The notes beneath the pieces are model-generated. The model was not told the DNA's origin, did not search any database, and worked only from the letters and a program-made list of their open reading frames with translations. A stretch of DNA of 22,659 bases from an uncultured Sphingomonadaceae bacterium (GTDB taxonomy: Bacteria; Pseudomonadota; Alphaproteobacteria; Sphingomonadales; Sphingomonadaceae), in contig CAMLGC010000040.1 of the NCBI GenBank assembly GCA_946479505.1, positions 1 through 22,659 of the forward strand, in the 5' to 3' direction. Shown here piece by piece: positions 17,117-22,659 of this stretch (positions within the stretch are counted from its first letter, which is position 1; every line of letters starts with the position of its first letter). The translations under genes were made by a program, and so were the position numbers.

Positions 17117-17968
17117 ATGGACAGGATGCCAGCCCTTTTCGTGGGCCACGGAAGCCCCATGAACACGCTCGAGCAGAACGGCTATACCGAGGCGTGGCGG
17201 GCATTCGGGCGCCATCTGCCCCGGCCAAGGGCGCTCCTCGTGATCTCGGCGCACTGGTATTTCGGGGCGACCGCGGTAACGGCAATGCCAACGCCGCGGA
17301 CGATCCACGATTTTTACGGCTTCCCGCAGAAGCTGTTCGATTTCGACTATCCCGCCTCCGGCGCGCCCGATCTGGCGCAGGAGGTCGCCGACATCGTGAA
17401 GCCGCTCTGGATGGGGCTCGATCAGGACCAATGGGGCCTCGATCATGGCACCTGGTCGGTTCTCGCGCACCTCTATCCCGGCGCGGACGTGCCGGTGGTG
17501 CAGCTTTCCATCAACGCGCTGCGCCCGCTCGAATACCATCTCGATCTGGCGACCCGATTGGCGCCGCTGCGCGATCGAGGAGTGATGATTCTCGGCAGCG
17601 GCAATGTCGTCCACAATCTCGGACGTGTGCAATGGAATCAGCCCGATGCCGCCTTCGACTGGGCGGAGCGCTTCGACGATGCAGTGGTCGACCAACTCGC
17701 GACGGAGCCGAGCGACATCCTGAAGCTGACCGAACACCCCGATTTCCATCTGGCGGTGCCGACACCGGATCATTTCATCCCGCTGCTCTATCTTGCCGGG
17801 CTCGCCGGCGCAGAGGGCAGCTCCGCCGAAGCCCTGGTGCGGGGATATGCCATGGGGTCGATCTCGATGACGTGCTACGGCCTCGGCGCCGAGGACATCC
17901 TGCGCAAGGAGCCGACATGCGCCGCGCGGTTGCCCGAAGGCGTGCCGCCCGACCAGACCAACATGTGA
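17117..17968 (+). CDS. DODA-type extradiol aromatic ring-opening dioxygenase (YgiD-like)
   Basis: 283 residues from ATG 17117, with GGAG six bases upstream. It belongs to the LigB-superfamily group that includes plant 4,5-DOPA dioxygenase and E. coli YgiD. The metal-binding and catalytic histidines expected of the group are His11 (FVGHGSPM), His46 (ISAHWY), His166 (NVVHNLG) and His219 (PDHFIPL). These enzymes cleave catechol rings next to the hydroxyls using a divalent metal and O2; the natural bacterial substrate is usually unknown. No aromatic-degradation genes are nearby. It is cytoplasmic, as there is no signal peptide. A promoter of its own is not evident, and it may be read from the tRNA promoter. 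Confidence 0.93.
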   Translation: MDRMPALFVGHGSPMNTLEQNGYTEAWRAFGRHLPRPRALLVISAHWYFGATAVTAMPTPRTIHDFYGFPQKLFDFDYPASGAPDLAQEVADIVKPLWMGLDQDQWGLDHGTWSVLAHLYPGADVPVVQLSINALRPLEYHLDLATRLAPLRDRGVMILGSGNVVHNLGRVQWNQPDAAFDWAERFDDAVVDQLATEPSDILKLTEHPDFHLAVPTPDHFIPLLYLAGLAGAEGSSAEALVRGYAMGSISMTCYGLGAEDILRKEPTCAARLPEGVPPDQTNM

Positions 17969-18038
17969 GGACAACTTCCCGACACCGATCGACAGCGACC
18001 GTTCGCGACGGCGCCGCAGCATTGATAAGGACGCGCCG

Positions 18039-18359
18039 ATGGCATGGATCATTCTCATCGTCGCCGGGCTGTTCGAGGTCGTGTGGGCATTCGCGATGAA
18101 GCAGTCGGAAGGGTTCACGCGGCTGTGGCCATCGCTGGTGACAGCGGGCGCGATGGCGGTGAGCGTCGGGTTGCTCGCCTGGTCGATGCGGTCGCTGCCG
18201 CTGGGGACCGCCTATGGCGTGTGGACGGGGATCGGCGCGGTCGGCGCCTTCATCGTCGGGATCGTCGTATTGGGGGAGTCGGCGAGCGCGCTCAGGGTGC
18301 TCGCGGCGTTGCTCATCATTGGGGGGCTCGTGCTGATGAAAGTGGCGAGCCCGGGCTGA
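18039..18359 (+). CDS. SMR-family exporter, SugE/Gdx type
   Basis: 106 residues from ATG 18039, with AAGGA seven bases upstream. Four membrane helices cover almost the whole protein. The proton/substrate-coupling Glu13 is in LFEVVW, and [17 protein letters not shown] and [11 protein letters not shown] are the patterns of the SugE/Gdx branch rather than EmrE. Gdx members export guanidinium; others in the branch export quaternary ammonium compounds. It acts as an antiparallel dimer in the inner membrane. The 70 bases before it show no convincing guanidine riboswitch. It follows the dioxygenase on the same strand. Confidence 0.92.
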   Translation: MAWIILIVAGLFEVVWAFAMKQSEGFTRLWPSLVTAGAMAVSVGLLAWSMRSLPLGTAYGVWTGIGAVGAFIVGIVVLGESASALRVLAALLIIGGLVLMKVASPG

Positions 18360-18360
18360 C

Positions 18361-18379
18361 GCGGCGCAGCCGGCGCCGC
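18361..18379 (+). terminator. GC hairpin after sugE-like gene
   Basis: GCGGCGC-AGCCG-GCGCCGC, a seven-base perfect stem with a five-base loop, starts two bases after the stop codon in a convergent gap. No T-run follows (TCCACAGG), so it is at best a weak or factor-assisted terminator. Confidence 0.4.
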
Positions 18380-18478
18380 TCCACAGGATGTGCCCACCAT
18401 CGTTATAGGCGACGCGCGCGCGCCGGCCGATACCGCGCGGCCGATCCGATGTTCATGCTGGAACGCGCTTCGCGGGAA

Positions 18479-18811
18479 TCACTGGCGGCCGAGCGTCGAA
18501 TCGAGCTCCACGAGCGCGTCGAAGCTCTCCTGCGCGAGCGGGGTGTGGAATTCGCAGCCCGCTGAAAAGTCGGTCGCCCAGGAGACGTCGGCGATCACCT
18601 GACCGACATGCGGAAGCGTGAGCCAGATCATCGCGCCGCGCTTGAGCGCCGAATAGGTTTCGAGCCGCACGCCGTGGACCGAGAGATCGACCACCCGGCA
18701 GAGCGCCCGCTCGAGCCCGCCCCGCCCGATGCGCGCATCGAGCGAAACCGGCGCGCGCGAGCTGCGGCGGCGGCCGAGCATCTCGGCGGGTTCGAATTCG
18801 GCGGCGAGCAT
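18479..18811 (-). CDS. Single-domain PilZ protein
   Basis: 110 residues from ATG 18811. The two c-di-GMP-binding motifs of PilZ domains are intact: RRSSR at 15-19 (RxxxR) and DLSVHG at 42-47 ([DN]xSxxG). The chain then follows the PilZ beta-barrel pattern (MIWLTLP, VIADVSWATDFSAGCEF). No partner domain is attached, so it probably acts as a soluble c-di-GMP-responsive adaptor in the cytoplasm; the target cannot be inferred because no motility, pilus or polysaccharide genes are adjacent. It converges with the SMR exporter gene and lies 80 bases downstream of rpmE on the same strand. Confidence 0.88.
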   Translation of the reverse strand: MLAAEFEPAEMLGRRRSSRAPVSLDARIGRGGLERALCRVVDLSVHGVRLETYSALKRGAMIWLTLPHVGQVIADVSWATDFSAGCEFHTPLAQESFDALVELDSTLGRQ

Positions 18812-18891
18812 GGCCTTCCCTTCGTCGGAACGTGGGAAAGCCTATGCTGCCAAGGATAATGCGCGGTTAACGATGCGCCGCGCAGAGCCGA

Positions 18892-19122
18892 TTACTTGCG
18901 GCCGAGCGACAGCCCGCCGAAGCGCTTGTTGAAGCGCGCGACCTGACCGCCCGAATCGACGAGCCGCTGGTTGCCGCCGGTCCAGGCAGGGTGCGAGGTG
19001 GGATCGATGTCGAGCGCCAGCGTGTCGCCTTCGCTGCCCCAGGTGGAGCGCGTCTCGAACACGGTGCCGTCAGTCATCTGCACCTTGATTGTGTGGTAAT
19101 CGGGATGCGTGTCGTTTTTCAC
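18892..19122 (-). CDS. rpmE: Ribosomal protein L31
   Basis: 76 residues from GTG 19122. This start is chosen because L31 begins with an MK(K/N)D-HP-Y sequence and GGAG lies seven bases upstream; a longer frame would add 13 unrelated residues. [34 protein letters not shown] and the terminal RFNKRFGG are diagnostic. There is no cysteine, so this is the zinc-independent C-minus form. It bridges the ribosomal subunits. It has its own candidate promoter and a leader hairpin, so it can be expressed separately from the bamA-ompH-fabZ genes. Confidence 0.95.
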   Translation of the reverse strand: MKNDTHPDYHTIKVQMTDGTVFETRSTWGSEGDTLALDIDPTSHPAWTGGNQRLVDSGGQVARFNKRFGGLSLGRK

Positions 19123-19129
19123 GGGAATT

Positions 19130-19133
19130 CTCC
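19130..19133 (-). promoter_or_regulatory. rpmE: Ribosome binding site deciding the GTG start of rpmE
   Basis: GGAG on the minus strand, seven bases before GTG 19122. It agrees with the protein homology and makes the GTG start firm. Confidence 0.75.
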
Positions 19134-19140
19134 ATGTGCG

Positions 19141-19161
19141 GCGCTGGTTTCCGACCAGCAC
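19141..19161 (-). promoter_or_regulatory. rpmE leader hairpin
   Basis: Read on the minus strand, GUGCUGGU and ACCAGCGC form an eight-pair stem (one G-U) with loop CGGAA. It sits about ten bases after the predicted transcription start and seven before the Shine-Dalgarno sequence. L31 leaders bind L31 and autoregulate in other bacteria; the same role here is inferred. Confidence 0.45.
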
Positions 19162-19178
19162 CCGGGAAAGCGCGAGCC

Positions 19179-19206
19179 TCTATACGGCGCGCGAAGATAG
19201 GGCAAG
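19179..19206 (-). promoter_or_regulatory. Candidate rpmE promoter
   Basis: On the minus strand CTTGCC (19206-19201) and TATAGA (19184-19179) are spaced by 16 bases, close to the alphaproteobacterial housekeeping pattern. It lies between the fabZ stop and rpmE and predicts a leader of about 50 bases. Confidence 0.5.
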
Positions 19207-19208
19207 CC

Positions 19209-19690
<482 letters not shown>

Positions 19691-19694
<4 letters not shown>

Positions 19695-20329
19695 CGGCCC
19701 TGCTGCTGGGTCTGCGCCGGGGCGGCGGCGGCTACCGCCTGCTGCTGGCCGGGCTGCCAGTTGGCGGGCGCCGCGATGCTCACGCTCGGCACGGTGCGGT
19801 CGAGCTCGGCGGTGATCGCCGGCGTGATGTCGACGCTCGGCTGCGCGAAAAACGCCGCGTCGGGGCGGAGCAGCAGGCTCACCTTCTTCTGCTGAACCAC
19901 GGCCTGGACCGCCGCGTCGAGGTGGCTGCTGATCTGCTCGAGCGCATAGGCCTGCGCACGCGCCGCCGGCGCCTGAAGCTGCGCGAGCTGCTGCTTGCCC
20001 GCCGCTTCCTTCTGGCGGATCGTCTGGAGCTGCGTGGTCAGCGAGGCCTGGTTGGGGTTGGCCGCCTTACGCGCCGTCTCGAACGCATCATAAAGCGGCT
20101 TGAGCTCGGTCGCGATCGCCAGGCGGCGACTTTCGGCCTGGTCGAGCTGCGTCTTGTACGTCGTCTCGATCTGTTGCTTGGCGGTCGCCCAGGCGCGGGT
20201 GTTCGCAACCGCCGCCTCGGGATCGGCGACGGCGATGCCGGCAACCTGCGCGTGCGCCGCGCTCGCGCCGATCGTGAGCGCCGGAGTTGCGATCGCGATC
20301 GCGGCCAGGAAGGTCTTGAGATTGGTCAT
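19691..20329 (-). CDS. OmpH/Skp-family periplasmic chaperone
   Basis: 212 residues from ATG 20329, sharing one base with the bamA stop (TGATG). A signal peptide ends at about residue 27 (ASAAHA/Q). The central part (about 45-150) is a long charged helix pair rich in Gln, Ala and Lys, as in the Skp coiled-coil tentacles. It carries unfolded outer-membrane proteins through the periplasm to BamA, encoded just upstream. The C-terminus is a disordered Pro/Ala/Gln-rich tail (about 185-212) beyond the Skp core, common in alphaproteobacterial OmpH proteins. Sequence identity to E. coli Skp would be low; the call rests on context and architecture. Confidence 0.88.
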
Positions 20330-22659
20330 CAGAATTGTCCACCTACGTTGAAAGTGATGAGCTTGGTATCGTCGCCCTTTTGATGCAGCAGCGCCTTGGC
20401 GATATCGATCCGCAACGGGCCGAAGGGCGAGTTCCAGTTGACGCCGATGCCGATCGAGAGCCGGGGCTTCCACGTATCGCCGAGGAAGCGCTCCTGGAAC
20501 GGAGCGATCGAGGTCGTATAAGCGGTGTTGGTCGAGGTGCCCGAGCATGCCCCTCCGAACGTATTTGCAAATCCGGTCATGCACGTGGTGACGAGACCCG
20601 CATTGGCGGCGGCGTCGGTCGGCACGATGAACAGCGGGCGGCCTTCGCCATCGAGCACGGGGTTGACGATCGGATCGACGATCACGTTGCCGTCCTCGTC
20701 GACATGCGTCGGGAAGGTCGCGGTCGGCAGCGGCCGGGTGACGCCGAACAGCGCCCCCACATCCATGAAGATCGACGGCCGGAGCCCAAGCTCCTGCGCG
20801 CCGGCCCCGAGCGGAATCTCGAGTTCGGCATGGCCGAGATAATAGGCCTTGCCGCCCAGCGCGTCGTCATAGATGCGCTTCTTGTCGGTGACGAGGACCT
20901 GGTTGCCGTCCTCGTCGACCGTGTACGGAATGCGCTTCACGCGCGGACCGATGCCGCGAATGTCGAAGCCGCGAAACTGGGGCTCGCCCAGATAGAAGCG
21001 ATCGATGATGCGGACCTTGTCGATTCCCGGGCCGCGGCTCTTCTCGAGCGAGAAGATGTAGCCGCCTTCGCCGCGCAGCGAGAAGATGAAGCCGCCGCCC
21101 ACGTTCCAGTATTTGCTCGCCTCGGCGCGGGTGCGAACATATTTGACGTCGCCGCCCAGCCCCGCGAAATCCTGGCTGAAGACGAGCCGCGTGCCGGCGG
21201 TGGGCCGCAGGCGGCTGTTGAGGCTGTCGTTGATGAGCGAATAGCCGATCGACGAGGTGATGCGATTGCCGAGCGAATCGCACAGATAGCGCCCGGCCTT
21301 GAGCGGATCGCATTCGCCGTTGGTGAAGAACTGGCTGTCGAGGCTGACCTCGTCGTACGAAAGCTGGTAGCGGCCGGCGAGCGACCAATATTCGGTGAGC
21401 GGAATGCCCGCGCGAAGCTGGAAGCCGGTCGAAACCTGGCTGTAGGTCGTCTGCCGATCGCTGCCGAGATAGTTGAACGAATTGTAGTCGCGCCGGAAGA
21501 TATCCGCGCCCACCGCGATCGCCTTGTCGAAGAGATAGGGCTCGGTGAAGCCGAGCTGGACCGACTTCGAATAGGACGACCAATTGACGCTCGCGCGCAG
21601 CTCCTGCCCGCGCCCGCGGAAGTTGCGCTGGGTGATGCCGGCCTGGATGATGAACTTCTCGAGGCTCGAATAGCCCGCCGAAAGCTGGATCTCGCCGGTC
21701 GATTTCTCTTCGACATTGGCCTCGAGCACGATCCGGTCGGGCGACGATCCCGGCACCTGCTTGATCTCGAACTTGTCCTGGAAGAACCCGAGCGAGTTGA
21801 TGCGGTCTTGCGAGCGCTTGATCTGGAAGCTGTTGAAGGCGTCGCCCTCGGCAAGCCGCATCTCGCGCCGGATCACCTTGTCCTGCGTGTTGGTGTTGCC
21901 GTTGATGTCGATCCGCTCGACATAGGTGCGCTGCGCCTGGCCGATGTGGAAATTGATCCCCATCGTGAGGTCTTCGCGATCACGGTCGAATTCGGGATCG
22001 ACCTCCGCGAACGCATAGCCGACGAGACCCGCGGTTTCCTTGAGCGTGTCGATCGCGTCCTCGACCGCCTTGGCGTTGTACCAGTCGCCCTTTTTGAAGG
22101 GGAGCGCGGCGGCGAGCCGCTCGTTGCTGAAATCGCGGATGTTGCTGTCGACCGTGACGTCGCCGAATTTGTAGCGCGGTCCTTCCTCGACCACGTAGGT
22201 GATGATGAAGTCGCGCTTGTCGGGCGTCAGCTCGGCGACCGCGGAGGTCACGCGGAAATCGGCATAGCCCTGCGTCAGATAGAACTGCCGGAGCTTTTGC
22301 TGGTCATACGCCATGCGGTCCTGGTCGAAGCTCGTGTTCGGGCTCAGGATCGTCAGCAGGCGCGCTTCCTTGGTCGCCATCTGGCCGCGCAGATCGCCGT
22401 CGTCGAACACCTCGTTGCCGATGATGTTGATCTGGCGGACCTTGGATTTGGGGCCTTCGCTGATCTCGAAGATGACGTCGACGCGATTCTGGTCGAGCGC
22501 GACCATCTGCGGCTGGACATTCGCGGCGAAGCGGCCCTCGCGGCGATAGAGCTCGATGATCCGCGCCACATCCTGCCTGACGGCGGTGCGCGTGAAGATC
22601 TGACGCGGGGCGAGCTTGATCTCCTTGGTGATCTTGTCCGACTTGAGGTGCTTGTTGCC
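20329..22659 (-). CDS. bamA: Outer membrane assembly factor BamA, 5' end outside window
   Basis: 776 residues are visible; the frame stays open to the window edge, so the signal peptide and first POTRA domain are missing. Four POTRA domains follow, beginning with GNKHLKSDKI, INIIGNEVFDDG, FGDVTVDSNIRDFS and IDINGNTNTQDKVI. The barrel begins near STGEIQLSAGYSS. The loop-6 lid motif reads FRGFDIRG, a variant of VRGF. The chain ends LITFNVGGQF, with the terminal Phe of a Bam beta-signal. Two extracellular loops each hold a pair of cysteines. BamA folds and inserts outer-membrane proteins; ompH and fabZ follow at once. Confidence 0.97.
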   Translation of the reverse strand, partial: GNKHLKSDKITKEIKLAPRQIFTRTAVRQDVARIIELYRREGRFAANVQPQMVALDQNRVDVIFEISEGPKSKVRQINIIGNEVFDDGDLRGQMATKEARLLTILSPNTSFDQDRMAYDQQKLRQFYLTQGYADFRVTSAVAELTPDKRDFIITYVVEEGPRYKFGDVTVDSNIRDFSNERLAAALPFKKGDWYNAKAVEDAIDTLKETAGLVGYAFAEVDPEFDRDREDLTMGINFHIGQAQRTYVERIDINGNTNTQDKVIRREMRLAEGDAFNSFQIKRSQDRINSLGFFQDKFEIKQVPGSSPDRIVLEANVEEKSTGEIQLSAGYSSLEKFIIQAGITQRNFRGRGQELRASVNWSSYSKSVQLGFTEPYLFDKAIAVGADIFRRDYNSFNYLGSDRQTTYSQVSTGFQLRAGIPLTEYWSLAGRYQLSYDEVSLDSQFFTNGECDPLKAGRYLCDSLGNRITSSIGYSLINDSLNSRLRPTAGTRLVFSQDFAGLGGDVKYVRTRAEASKYWNVGGGFIFSLRGEGGYIFSLEKSRGPGIDKVRIIDRFYLGEPQFRGFDIRGIGPRVKRIPYTVDEDGNQVLVTDKKRIYDDALGGKAYYLGHAELEIPLGAGAQELGLRPSIFMDVGALFGVTRPLPTATFPTHVDEDGNVIVDPIVNPVLDGEGRPLFIVPTDAAANAGLVTTCMTGFANTFGGACSGTSTNTAYTTSIAPFQERFLGDTWKPRLSIGIGVNWNSPFGPLRIDIAKALLHQKGDDTKLITFNVGGQF

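Noticed and set aside
17969..18038. Possible guanidine riboswitch before the SugE/Gdx-like gene.
   Set aside because: A small CCGT-TCGCG-ACGG hairpin is present, but not the paired ACGR-loop hairpins of guanidine-II nor space for a guanidine-I fold.

Overview
The window is GC-rich, densely coded DNA that looks like an alphaproteobacterium, most likely a sphingomonad (Sphingomonas or a relative). This is inferred from gene order (bamA-ompH/skp-fabZ-rpmE and dacA/C-tmk-holB-metG-tatD-MBL), cysteine-free L31, a MetRS without zinc knuckle, CTTG-type -35 promoter elements and many 1-4 base gene overlaps. No search could be run, so the genus is not firm.

Region 1 (1-8149) is an accessory locus for arabinan or arabino-oligosaccharide use. 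Two tandem GH43 endo-arabinanase-type genes (the first cut by the window edge) read rightward. Facing them is a leftward operon with a candidate promoter near 8143-8173: MalK/UgpC-type ABC ATPase (TTG start), two permeases, a lipoprotein sugar-binding protein, a cytoplasmic GH51 alpha-L-arabinofuranosidase and a FadR-type GntR regulator. Together they suggest trimming of arabinan fragments outside the cytoplasm, ABC import across the inner membrane, release of L-arabinose inside, and control by the GntR protein. A 323-base gene-free stretch (8115-8437) separates this locus from the next.

Region 2 (8438-16904, leftward) is a tightly packed housekeeping run: MltB-like lytic transglycosylase, SPOR-domain protein with a degenerate RlpA-like barrel, D,D-carboxypeptidase, thymidylate kinase, DNA polymerase III delta', methionyl-tRNA synthetase, TatD nuclease, PhnP-like metallo-hydrolase and a membrane-anchored retropepsin-like protease. 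Most junctions overlap by 1-17 bases.

Region 3 (16925-18379, rightward) holds tRNA-Ser(UGA) with its own promoter, a DODA-type extradiol dioxygenase and a SugE/Gdx-type SMR exporter. Region 4 (18479-22659, leftward) holds a single-domain PilZ protein, rpmE with its own promoter and a leader hairpin, then fabZ, ompH/skp and a bamA gene that runs off the right edge.

No transposase, phage gene, CRISPR array, toxin-antitoxin pair or recognisable defence system was seen. The least ordinary content is the ABC-based arabinan locus, with a His-to-Ser change in one GH43 copy, followed by the degenerate RlpA-like protein and the rpmE leader structure.
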